Shown piece by piece: positions 11,760 to 23,010 of a stretch of DNA of 64,000 nucleotides. Made by a program: the position numbers and the translations under genes. The notes under the pieces were generated by a model. It was not told where the DNA came from. It searched no databases and saw only the letters and a program-made list of their open reading frames with translations. Source of the DNA: Dioctria linearis (taxonomy: Eukaryota; Arthropoda; Insecta; Diptera; Asilidae); contig CAWVNZ010000357.1 in NCBI GenBank assembly GCA_963930735.1, positions 62,001 to 126,000 on the forward strand. Reading direction: 5' to 3'. How positions within the stretch are numbered: the stretch's first letter is position 1; each line of letters opens with the position of its first letter.

Positions 11760-13155
11760 ATTATTCAAAAAATAATTTTATACTGTCGCAAATTTTAATT
11801 ACGCCAGGGATTGCCTTTTCTATAGTAAATTATTCAAAAAATATTTTTATACTGTCGCAAATTTTAAGTGCGCCAGGGATTGCCTTTTCTATAGTAAATT
11901 ATTCAAAAAATAATTTTTTATTGTCGCAAATTTTAATTACGCCAGGGATTGCCTTTTCTATAGTAAATTATTCAAAAAATAATTTTCAACTGTCGCAAAT
12001 TTTAATTACGCCAGGGATTGCCTTTTCTATAGTAAATTATTCAAAAAATAATTTTTTAATGTCGCAAATTTTAATTGCGCCAGGGATTGGCTTTTCTATA
12101 GTAAATTTTGCAAAAAAATAATTTTTTACTGTCGCAAATTTTAAATACGCCAGGGATTGCCTTGTCTATAGTAAATTATTCAAAAAATAATTTTATACTG
12201 TCGCAAATTTTAGTTACGCCAGGGATTGCCTTTTCTATAGTAAATTTTGCAAAAAATAATTTTTTACTGTCGCAAATTTTAATTGCGCCAGGGATTGCCT
12301 TTTCTATAGTAAATTATTCAAAAAATAATTTTCAACTGTCGCAAATTTTAATTACGCCAGGGATTGCCTTTTCTATAGTAAATTTTGCAAAAAATAATTT
12401 TTTACTGTCGCAAATTTTAATTGCGCCAGGGATTGCCTTTTCTATAGTAAATTATTCAAAAAATAATTTTATACTGTCGCAAATTTTAATTACGCCAGGG
12501 ATTGCCTTTTCTATAGTAAATTATTCAAAAAATAATTTTTTACTGTCGCAAATTTTAAATACGCCAGGGATTGCCTTTTCTATAGTAAATTATTCAAAAA
12601 ATTATTTTCTACTGTCGCAAATTTTAATTACGCCAGGGATTGCCTTTTCTATAGTAAATTATTCAAAAAATAATTTTCTACTGTCGCAAATTGTAATTGC
12701 GCCAGGGATTGCCTTTTCTATAGTAAATTATTCAAAAAATAATTTTTTACTGTCGCAAATTTTAAATATCCCAGGGATTGCCTTTTCTATAGTAAATTTC
12801 TCACAAATTAATTTCTTACTGTCGCAAATTTTAAATACGCCAGGGATTGCCTTTTCTATAGTAAATTATTCAAAAAATAATTTTTTACTGTCGCAAATTT
12901 TAAATATCCCAGGGATTGCCTTTTCTATAGTAAATTTCTCACAAATTAATTTCTTACTGTCGCAAATTTTAATTATGCCAGGGATTGCCTTTTCTATAGT
13001 AAATTATTCAAAAAATAATTTTTTACTGTCGCAAATTTTAAATATCCCAGGGATTGCCTTTTCTATAGTAAATTTTGCAAAAAATAATTTTTTACTGTCG
13101 CAAATTTTAAATACGCCAGGGATTGCCTTTTCTATAGTAAATTATTCAAAAAATA
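11760..13155 (+). repeat. Higher-order repeat H2, copy b
   Basis: This is the second copy of 8930-10,325 and is followed almost at once by the third copy, with a step of 1381 bp (20 x 69 + 1). It carries the extra A in the GC-box monomer near 12,110, the CCTTGTC variant and the TTTTAGTTACG monomer. The extra base shifts the frame, so the long open frame ending at 12,121 and the one starting at 12,108 overlap here. Confidence 0.88.
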
Positions 13156-13199
13156 ATTTTATACTGTCGCAAATTTTAGTTACGCCAGGGATTGCCTTT

Positions 13200-14450
13200 T
13201 CTATAGTAAATTATTCAAAAAATATTTTTATACTGTCGCAAATTTTAAGTGCGCCAGGGATTGCCTTTTCTATAGTAAATTATTCAAAAAATAATTTTTT
13301 ATTGTCGCAAATTTTAATTACGCCAGGGATTGCCTTTTCTATAGTAAATTATTCAAAAAATAATTTTCAACTGTCGCAAATTTTAATTACGCCAGGGATT
13401 GCCTTTTCTATAGTAAATTATTCAAAAAATAATTTTTTAATGTCGCAAATTTTAATTGCGCCAGGGATTGGCTTTTCTATAGTAAATTTTGCAAAAAATA
13501 ATTTTTTACTGTCGCAAATTTTAAATACGCCAGGGATTGCCTTTTCTATAGTAAATTATTCAAAAAATAATTTTATACTGTCGCAAATTTTAGTTACGCC
13601 AGGGATTGCCTTTTCTATAGTAAATTTTGCAAAAAATAATTTTTTACTGTCGCAAATTTTAATTGCGCCAGGGATTGCCTTTTCTATAGTAAATTATTCA
13701 AAAAATAATTTTCAACTGTCGCAAATTTTAATTACGCCAGGGATTGCCTTTTCTATAGTAAATTTTGCAAAAAATAATTTTTTACTGTCGCAAATTTTAA
13801 TTGCGCCAGGGATTGCCTTTTCTATAGTAAATTATTCAAAAAATAATTTTATACTGTCGCAAATTTTAATTACGCCAGGGATTGCCTTTTCTATAGTAAA
13901 TTATTCAAAAAATAATTTTTTACTGTCGCAAATTTTAAATACGCCAGGGATTGCCTTTTCTATAGTAAATTATTCAAAAAATTATTTTCTACTGTCGCAA
14001 ATTTTAATTACGCCAGGGATTGCCTTTTCTATAGTAAATTATTCAAAAAATAATTTTCTACTGTCGCAAATTGTAATTGCGCCAGGGATTGCCTTTTCTA
14101 TAGTAAATTATTCAAAAAATAATTTTTTACTGTCGCAAATTTTAAATATCCCAGGGATTGCCTTTTCTATAGTAAATTTCTCACAAATTAATTTCTTACT
14201 GTCGCAAATTTTAAATACGCCAGGGATTGCCTTTTCTATAGTAAATTATTCAAAAAATAATTTTTTACTGTCGCAAATTTTAAATATCCCAGGGATTGCC
14301 TTTTCTATAGTAAATTTCTCACAAATTAATTTCTTACTGTCGCAAATTTTAAATATGCCAGGGATTGCCTTTTCTATAGTAAATTATTCAAAAAATAATT
14401 TTTTACTGTCGCAAATTTTAAATATCCCAGGGATTGCCTTTTCTATAGTA
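13200..14450 (+). repeat. Higher-order repeat H2, copy c (partial)
   Basis: This third copy matches 11,820-13,070 at offset 1381/1380. It keeps the ATATTTTTAT marker (13,222), TTAATGTCGC (T of ATG at 13,441) and the CAAAAAATTATT monomer near 13,975. It lacks the extra A after the GC box and has CCTTTTC where copies a and b have CCTTGTC. The match ends near 14,450, where this copy has a CTCACAAATTAAT monomer and copy b has a TTTTGC monomer. Confidence 0.85.
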
Positions 14451-16429
14451 AATTTCTCACAAATTAATTTTTTACTGTCGCAAATTTTAAATACGCCAGG
14501 GATTGCCTTTTCTATAGTAAATTATTCAAAAAATAATTTTTACTGTCGCAAATTTCAAATCCGCCAGGGATTGCCTTTTCTATAGTAAATTATTCAAAAA
14601 ATAATTTTCTACTGTCGCAAATTTTAATTACGCCAGGGATTGCCTTTTCTATAGTAAATTATTCAAAAAATAATTTTATACTGTCGCAAATTTTAAGTGC
14701 GCCAGGGATTGCCTTTTCTATAGTAAATTATTCAAAAAATAATTTTCTACTGTCGCAAATTTTAATTACGCCAGGGATTGCCTTTTCTATAGTAAATTTC
14801 TCACAAATTAATTTTTTTCTGTCGCAAATTTCAAATCCGCCAGGGATTGCCTTTTCTATAGTAAATTATTCAAAAAATAATTTTTTACTGTCGCAAATTT
14901 TAAATATCCCAGGGATTGCCTTTTCTATAGTAAATATCTCACAAATTAATTTTTTACTGTCGCAAATTTTAAATACGCCAGGGATTGCCTTTTCTATAGT
15001 AAATTATTCAAAAAATAATTTTTTACTGTCGCAAATTTCAAATCCGCCAGGGATTGCCTTTTCTATAGTAAATTATTCAAAAAATAATTGTCTACTGTCG
15101 CAAAATTTAATTACGCCAGGGATTGCCTTTTCTATAGTAAATTATTCAAAAAATAATTTTTTACTGTCGCAAATTTTAAGTGCGCCATGGATTGCCTTTT
15201 CTATAGTAAATTATTCAAAAAATAATTTTTTACTGTCGCAAATTTTAAATACGCCAGGGATTGCCTTTTCTATAGTAAATTATTCAAAAAATAATTTTCT
15301 ACTGTCGCAAATTTTAATTACGCCAGGGATTGCCTTTTCTATAGTAAATTATTCAAAAAATAATTTTCTACTGTCGCAAATTGTAATTGCGCCAGGGATT
15401 GCTTTTTCTATAGTAAATTATTCAAAAAATAATTTTTTACTGTCGCAAATTTTAATTACACCAGGGATTACCTTTTCTATAGTAAATTATTCAAAAAATA
15501 ATTTTATACTGTCGCAAACTTTAATTACGCCAGGGATTGCCTTTTCTATAGTAAATTATTCAAAAAATAATTTTTTACTGTCGCAAATTTTAAATACGCC
15601 AGGGATTGCCTTTTCTATAGTAAATTATTCAAAAAATAATTTTCTACTGTCGCAAATTTTAATTACGCCAGGGATTGCCTTTTCTATAGTAAATTATTTA
15701 AAAAAATAATTTTCTACTATCGCAAATTGTAATTGCGCCAGGGATTGCCTTTTCTATAGTAAATTATTCAAAAAATAATTTTTTACTGTCGCAACTTTTA
15801 ATTACGCCAGGGATTGCCTTTTCTATAGTAAATTATTCAAAAAATAATTTTTTACTGTCGCAAATTTTAAGTGCGCCAGGGATTGCCTTTTCTATAGTAA
15901 ATTATTCAAAAAATAATTTTTTACTGTCGCAAATTTTAATTACGCCAGGGATTGCCTTTTCTATAGTAAATTATTCAAAAAATAATTTTTTACTGTCGCA
16001 AATTTTAATTACGCCAGGGATTGCCTTTTCTATAGTAAATTTTGCAAAAAAAATAATTTTTTACTGTTGCAAATTTTAAATATCCCAGGGATTGCCTTTT
16101 CTATAGTAAATTTCTCACAAATTAATTTTTTACTGTCGCAAATTTTAAATACGCCTTTTCTATAGTAAATTATTCAAAAAATAATTTTTTACTGTCGCAA
16201 ATTTTAAATATCCCAGGGATTGCCTTTTCTATAGTAAATTTCTCACAAATTAATTTCTTACTGTCGCAAATTTTAAATACGCCAGGGATTGCCTTTTCTA
16301 TAGTAAATTATTCAAAAAATAATTTTTTACTGTCGCAAATTTTAAATACGCCAGGGATTGCCTTTTCTATAGTAAATTATTCAAAAAATAATTTTCTACT
16401 GTCGCAAATTTTAATTACGCCAGCGATTG
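14451..16429 (+). repeat. Left-domain block related to 6.95-8.45 kb
   Basis: The order of variants from about 14,530 to 16,170 follows that of 6950-8450: TCAAATCCGCC monomers, AGTGCGCC, CTCACAAATTAATTTTTTTCTG, CGCAAAATTTAAT, TTGTAATTGCGCC, CTTTAATTACG, the ACTATCGC marker at 15,716, then the module with GC plus two A and a 59-mer at 16,151. The offset is 7722 at the ACTATCGC marker and about 137 smaller at the CTCAC monomer near 14,800, so two monomers were gained or lost between copies. Private changes include CCATGG near 15,186 and CTGTTGC near 16,065. Confidence 0.8.
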
Positions 16430-17260
16430 CCTTTTCTATAGTAAATTATTCAAAAAATAATTTTCTACTGTCGCAAATTGTAATTGCGCCAGGGATTGCC
16501 TTTTCTATAGTAAATTATTCAAAAAATAATTTTTTACTGTCGCAAATTTTAATTACGCCAGGGATTGCCCTTTCTATAGTAAATTATTCAAAAAATAATT
16601 TTATACTGTCGCAAATTTTAATTATGCCAGGGATTGCCTTTTCTATAGTAAATTATTCAAAAAATAATTTTATACTGTCGCAAATTTTAATTACGCCAGG
16701 GATTGCCTTTTCTATAGTAAATTATTCAAATAATAATATTCTACTGTCGCAAATTTTAATTACGCCAGGGATTGCCTTTTCTATAGTAAATTATTCAAAA
16801 AATAATTTTATACTGTCGCAAATTTTAAATACGCCAGGGATTGCCTTTTCTATAGTAAATTATTCAAAAAATAATTTTCTACTGTCGCAAATTTTAATTA
16901 CGCCAGGGATTGCCTTTTCTTTAGTAAATAATTCAAAAAATAATTTTATACTGTCGCAAATTTTAATTACGCCAGGGATTGCCATTTCTATAGTAAATTA
17001 TTCAAAAAATAATTTTTTACTGTCGCAAATTTTAAGTGCGCCAGGGATTGCCTTTTCTATAGTAAATTATTCAAAAAATAATTTTTTACTGTCGCAAATT
17101 TTAAATACGCCAGGGATTGCCTTTTCTATAGTAAATTATTCAAAAAATAATTTTCTACTGTCGCAAATTTTAATTACGCCAGGGATTGCCTTTTCTATAG
17201 TAAATTATTCAAAAAATAATTTTTTACTGTCGCAAATTTTAAATATCCCAAGGATTGCCT
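16430..17260 (+). repeat. Duplication D3 (1036-bp step), copy a
   Basis: Blocks here recur 1036 bp downstream (15 x 69 + 1). Shared markers are GGGATTGCCCTTTC (16,563 and 17,599), AATAATATTCTACTG (about 16,735 and 17,771) and GCCATTTCTAT (16,981 and 18,017). One internal stretch near 16,870-16,960 is not shared: copy a has a TTACGCC monomer followed by TTTAGTAAATAATTC, where copy b has CGGAAATTGTAATTGCG. The extra base in the offset fits the extra T in TTTTTTTGCTG near 17,572. Confidence 0.8.
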
Positions 17261-17469
17261 TTTCTATAGTTAATTTCTCACAAATTAATTTCTTACTGTC
17301 GCAAATTTTAAATACGCCAGGGATTGCCTTTTCTATAGTAAATTATTCAAAAAATAATTTTTTACTGTCGCAAATTTTAAATACGCCAGGGATTGCCTTT
17401 TCTATAGTAAATTATTCAAAAAATAATTTTCTACTGTCGCAAATTTTAATTACGCCAGGGATTGCCTTT

Positions 17470-18260
17470 TCTATAGTAAATTATTCAAAAAATAATTTTC
17501 TACTGTCGCAAATTGTAATTGCGCCAGGGATTGCCTTTTCTATAGTAAATTATTCAAAAAATAATTTTTTTGCTGTCGCAAATTTTAATTACGCCAGGGA
17601 TTGCCCTTTCTATAGTAAATTATTCAAAAAATAATTTTATACTGTCGCAAATTTTAATTACGCCAGGGATTGCCTTTTCTATAGTAAATTATTCAAAAAA
17701 TAATTTTATACTGTCGCAAATTTTAATTACGCCAGGGATTGCCTTTTCTATAGTAAATTATTCAAAAAATAATATTCTACTGTCGCAAATTTTAATTACG
17801 CCAGGGATTGCCTTTTCTATAGTAAATTATTCAAAAAATAATTTTATACTGTCGCAAATTTTAAATACGCCAGGGATTGCCTTTTCTATAGTAAATTATT
17901 CAAAAAATAATTTTCTACTGTCGGAAATTGTAATTGCGCCAGGGATTGCCTTTTCTATAGTAAATTATTCAAAAAATAATTTTTTACTGTCGCAAATTTT
18001 AATTACGCCAGGGATTGCCATTTCTATAGTAAATTATTCAAAAAATAATTTTTTACTGTCGCAAATTTTAAGTGCGCCAGGGATTGCCTTTTCTATAGTA
18101 AATTATTCAAAAAATAATTTTTTACTGTCGCAAATTTTAAATACGCCAGGGATTGCCTTTTCTATAGTAAATTATTCAAAAAATAATTTTCTACTGTCGC
18201 AAATTTTAATTACGCCAGGGATTGCCTTTTCTATAGTAAATTATTCAAAAAATAATTTTC
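17470..18260 (+). repeat. Duplication D3, copy b
   Basis: This is the second copy of 16,430-17,260 at +1036. It carries a private CTGTCGG substitution at about 17,922. The extra T before it moves the reading frame, so two open frames overlap at 17,570-17,634. Downstream it runs directly into the D4 duplication. Confidence 0.8.
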
Positions 18261-20250
18261 TACTGTCGCAAATTGTAATTGCGCCAGGGATTGCTTTTTC
18301 TATAGTAAATTATTCAAAAAATAATTTTTTACTGTCGCAAATTTTAATTACGCCAGGGATTACCTTTTCTATAGTAAATTATTCAAAAAATAATTTTATA
18401 CTGTCGCAAACTTTAATTACGCCAGGGATTGCCTTTTCTATAGTAAATTATTCAAAAAATAATTTTTTACTGTCGCAAATTTTAAATACGCCAGGGATTG
18501 CCTTTTCTATAGTAAATTATTCAAAAAATAATTTTCTACTGTCGCAAATTTTAATTACGCCAGGGATTGCCTTTTCTATAGTAAATTATTTAAAAAAATA
18601 ATTTTCTACTATCGCAAATTGTAATTGCGCCAGGGATTGCCTTTTCTATAGTAAATTATTCAAAAAATAATTTTTTACTGTCGCAAATTTTAATTACGCC
18701 AGGGATTGCCTTTTCTATAGTAAATTATTCAAAAAATAATTTTTAACTGTCGCAAATTTTAAGTGCGCCAGGGATTGCCTTTTCTATAGTAAATTATTCA
18801 AAAAATAATTTTTTACTGTCGCAAATTTTAATTACGCCAGGGATTGCCTTTTCTATAGTAAATTATTCAAAAAATAATTTTTTACTGTCGCAAATTTTAA
18901 TTACGCCAGGGATTGCCTTTTCTATAGTAAATTTTGCAAAAAAAATAATTTTTTACTGTCGCAAATTTTAAATATCCCAGGGATTGCCTTTTCTATAGTA
19001 AATTTCTCACAAATTAATTTTTTACTGTCGCAAATTTTAAATACGCCAGGGATTGCCTTTTCTATAGTAAATTATTCAAAAAATAATTTTTTACTGTCGC
19101 AAATTTTAAATATCCCAGGGATTGCCTTTTCTATAGTAAATTTCTCACAAATTAATTTCTTACTGTCGCAAATTTTAAATACGCCAGGGATTGCCTTTTC
19201 TATAGTAAATTATTCAAAAAATAATTTTTTACTGTCGCAAATTTTAAATACGCCAGGGATTGCCTTTTCTATAGTAAATTATTCAAAAAATAATTTTTTA
19301 CTGTCGCAAATTTTAATTACGCCAGGGATTGCCCTTTTTATAGTAAATTATTCAAAAAATAATTTTATACTGTCGCAAATTTTAATTACGCCAGGGATTG
19401 CCTTTTCTATAGTAAATTATTCAAAAAATAATTTTATACTGTCGCAAATTTTAATTACGCCAGGGATTGCCTTTTCTATAGTAAATTATTCAAAAAATAA
19501 TATTCTACTGTCGCAAATTTTAATTACGCCAGGGATTGCCTTTTCTATAGTAAATTATTCAAAAAATAATTTTATACTCTCGCAAATTTTAAATACGCCA
19601 GGGATTGCCTTTTCTATAGTAAATTATTCAAAAAATAATTTTCTATTGTCGCAAATTTTAATTACGCCAGGGATTGCCTTTTCTTTAGTAAATTATTCAA
19701 AAAATAATTTTATACTGTCGCAAATTTTAATTGCGTCAGGGATTGCATTTTCTATAGTAAATTATTCAAAATATAATTTTATACTGTCGCAAATTTTAAT
19801 TACGCCAGGGATTGCCTTTTCTTTAGTAAATTATTCAAAAAATAATTTTATACTGTCGCAAATTCTAATTACGCCAGGGATTGCCTTTTCTATAGTAAAT
19901 TATTCAAAAAATAATTTTATACTGTCGCAAATTTTAATTAAGCCGGGGATTGCCTTTTCTATAGTAAATTATTCAAAAAATAATTTTATACTGTCGCAAA
20001 TTTTAATTACGCCAGGGATTGCCTTTTCTATAGTAAATTATTCAAAAAATAATTTTCACCTGTCGCAAATTTTAATTACGCCAGGGATTGCCTTTTCTAT
20101 AGTCAATTATTCAAAAAATAATTTTTTACTGTCGCAAATTTTAATTGCGCCAGGGATTGGCATTTCTATAGTAAATTTTGCAAAAAATAATTTTTTACTG
20201 TCGCAAATTTTAAATACGCCAGGGATTGCCTTTTCTATAGTAAATTATTC
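18250..20250 (+). repeat. Duplication D4 (about 1.9-2.0 kb), copy a
   Basis: This block recurs at 21,150-23,010. Early markers are 2900 bp apart (ACTATCGC at 18,608 and 21,508) and later ones 2762 bp apart (ACTCTCGC at 19,576 and 22,338; AGCCGGGG at 19,941 and 22,703; TTTTCACCTGTCGC near 20,057 and 22,819). The 138-bp difference equals two monomers that copy a has and copy b lacks near 19,320-19,460. It contains the GC-plus-two-A and ATATCCC/CTCAC pair at about 18,940 followed by a full-length AATACGCC monomer, without the 10-bp deletion found at the equivalent place in most other copies. Confidence 0.85.
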
Positions 20251-22500
20251 AAAAAATAATTTTTAACTGTCGCAAATTTTAAGTGCGCCAGGGATTGCCT
20301 TTTCTATAGTAAATTATTCAAAAAATAATTTTTTACTGTCGCAAATTTTAATTACGCCAGGGATTGCCTTTTCTATAGTAAATTATTCAAAAAATAATTT
20401 TCTACTGTCGCAAATTTTAATTACGCCAGGGATTGCCTTTTCTTTAGTAAATTATTCAAAAAATAATTTTATACTGTCGCAAATTTTAATTGCGTCAGGG
20501 ATTGCCTTTTCTATAGTAAATTATTCAAAAAATAATTTTATACTGTCGCAAATTTTAATTGCGTCAGGGATAGCCTTTTCTATAGTAAATTATTCAAAAT
20601 ATAATTTTATACTGTCGCAAATTTTAATTACGCCAGGGATTGCCTTTTCTATAGTAAATTATTCAAAAAATAATTTTCTACTGTCGCAAATTTTAATTAC
20701 GCCAGGGATTGCCTTTTCTTTAGTAAATTATTCAAAAAATAATTTTCTACTGTCGCAAATTTTAATTACGCCAGGGATTGCCTTTTCTTTAGTAAATTAT
20801 TCAAAAAATAATTTTATACTGTCGCAAATTTTAATTGCGTCAGGGATTGCCTTTTCTATAGTAAATTATTCAAAATATAATTTTATACTGTCGCAAATTT
20901 TAATTACGCCAGGGATTGCCTTTTCTATAGTAAATTATTCAAAAAATAATTTTATACTCTCGCAAATTTTAAATACGCCAGGGGTTGCCTTTTCTATAGT
21001 AAATTATTCAAAAAATAATTTTCTACCGTCGCAAATTTTAATTACGCCAGGGATTGCCTTTTCTTTAGTAAATTATTCAAAAAATAATTTTATACTGTCG
21101 CAAATTTTAATTGCGTCAGGGATTGCCTTTTCTATAGTAAATTATTCAAAAAATAATTTTCTACTGTCGCAAATTGTAATTGCGCCAGGGATTGCTTTTT
21201 CTATAGTAAATTATTCAAAAAATAATTTTTTACTGTCGCAAATTTTAATTACGCCAGGGATTACCTTTTCTATAGTAAATTATTCAAAAATAATTTTATA
21301 CTGTCGCAAACTTTAATTACGCCAGGGATTGCCTTTTCTATAGTAAATTATTCAAAAAATAATTTTTTACTGTCGCAAATTTTAAATACGCCAGGGATTG
21401 CCTTTTCTATAGTAAATTATTCAAAAAATAATTTTCTACTGTCGCAAATTTTAATTACGCCAGGGATTGCCTTTTCTATAGTAAATTATTTAAAAAAATA
21501 ATTTTCTACTATCGCAAATTGTAATTGCGCCAGGGATTGCCTTTTCTATAGTAAATTATTCAAAAAATAATTTTTTACTGTCGCAAATTTTAATTACGCC
21601 AGGGATTGCCTTTTCTATAGTAAATTATTCAAAAAATAATTTTTAACTGTCGCAAATTTTAAGTGCGCCAGGGATTGCCTTTTCTATAGTAAATTATTCA
21701 AAAAATAATTTTTTACGGTCGCAAATTTTAATTACGCCAGGGATTGCCTTTTCTATAGTAAATTATTCAAAAAATAATTTTTTACTGTCGCAAATTTTAA
21801 TTACGCCAGGGATTGCCTTTTCTATAGTAAATTTTGCAAAAAAAATAATTTTTTACTGTCGCAAATTTTAAATATCCCAGGGATTGCCTTTTCTATAGTA
21901 AATTTCTCACAAATTAATTTTTTACTGTCGCAAATTTTAAATACGCCAGGGATTGCCTTTTCTATAGTAAATTATTCAAAAAATAATTTTTTACTGTCGC
22001 AAATTTTAAATATCCCAGGGATTGCCTTTTCTATAGTAAATTTCTCACAAATTAATTTCTTACTGTCGCAAATTTTAAATACGCCAGGGATTGCCTTTTC
22101 TATAGTAAATTATTCAAAAAATAATTTTTTACTGTCGCAAATTTTAAATACGCCAGGGATTGCCTCTTCTCTAGTAAATTATTCAAAAAATAATTTTTTA
22201 CTGTCGCAAATTTTAATTACGCCAGGGATTGCCTTTTCTATAGTAAATTATTCAAAAAATAATATTCTACTGTCGCAAATTTTAATTACGCCAGGGATTG
22301 CCTTTTCTATAGTAAATTATTCAAAAAATAATTTTATACTCTCGCAAATTTTAAATACGCCAGGGATTGCCTTTTCTATAGTAAATTATTCAAAAAATAA
22401 TTTTCTACTGTCGCAAATTTTAATTACGCCAGGGATTGCCTTTTCTTTAGTAAATTATTCAAAAAATAATTTTATACTGTCGCAAATTTTAATTGCGTCA
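19731..22500 (+). repeat. Cluster of TTGCGTCAGG and TTTAG monomers
   Basis: The box TTGCGTCAGG, differing from TTGCGCCAGG by one C-to-T, occurs at 19,731, about 20,490, 20,560, 20,833, 21,111 and 22,493. Elsewhere I saw it only at about 47,819 and 49,200. Here it is usually preceded by a monomer with CTTTAG instead of CTATAG and often followed by CAAAATATAATTTTA. This three-part signature marks a local sublineage amplified between and inside the two D4 copies. No other feature is present in 20,250-21,150. Confidence 0.8.
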
Positions 22501-23010
22501 GGGATTGCCTTTTCTATAGTAAATTATTCAAAATATAATTTTATACTGTCGCAAATTTTAATTACGCCAGGGATTGCCTTTTCTTTAGTAAATTATTCAA
22601 AAAATAATTTTATACTGTCGCAAATTCTAATTACGCCAGGGATTGCCTTTTCTATAGTAAATTATTCAAAAAATAATTTTATACTGTCGCAAATTTTAAT
22701 TAAGCCGGGGATTGCCTTTTCTATAGTAAATTATTCAAAAAATAATTTTATACTGTCGCAAATTTTAATTACGCCAGGGATTGCCTTTTCTATAGTAAAT
22801 TATTCAAAAAATAATTTTCACCTGTCGCAAATTTTAATTACGCCAGGGATTGCCTTTTCTATAGTCAATTATTCAAAAAATAATTTTTTACTGTCGCAAA
22901 TTTTAATTGCGCCAGGGATTGGCATTTCTATAGTAAATTTTGCAAAAAATAATTTTTTACTGTCGCAAATTTTAAATACGCCAGGGATTGCCTTTTCTAT
23001 AGTAAATTAT
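21150..23010 (+). repeat. Duplication D4, copy b
   Basis: This is the second copy of 18,250-20,250 with the same private markers in order and two monomers fewer. Differences include one A missing near 21,285 (CAAAAATAATTTTATA), TTTTACGGTCGC near 21,716 and GCCTCTTCTCTAG near 22,165. It ends near 23,010, where this copy continues with ATATTTTTATACTG and TTAGTTACG, and copy a has TTTTTAACTG and AGTGCGCC. Confidence 0.85.

Larger units (their letters stand above)
9278..14585 (+). other. Two overlapping long open frames (947 and 825 codons), judged non-genic
   Basis: Positions 9278-12121 and 12108-14585 are open in the frame that starts at monomer position 2. Each begins at a TTG in a GC-box monomer (reading QKNNFLLSQ) and encodes about 41 and 36 copies of the 23-residue period LSQILITPGIAFSIVNYSK plus NNFL. 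They show no signal peptide, no globular domain, no non-repetitive N- or C-terminus and no recognisable family. The consensus has no stop in this frame and no ATG, TTG or GTG, so starts and stops depend only on stray substitutions and indels. Similar shorter frames occur at 6770-7987, 16624-17634, 17570-18601, 28358-29506, 29946-31232, 47594-48760 and 61675-62838. I regard all of them as by-products of a period divisible by three. Confidence 0.8.

Noticed and set aside
9278..14585. Protein-coding genes for large 23-residue repeat proteins
   Set aside because: The open frame follows from a period of 69 = 3 x 23 with one stop-free frame. There is no conserved start, no unique terminus, indels break the frame often, and the consensus frame has no ATG, TTG or GTG.
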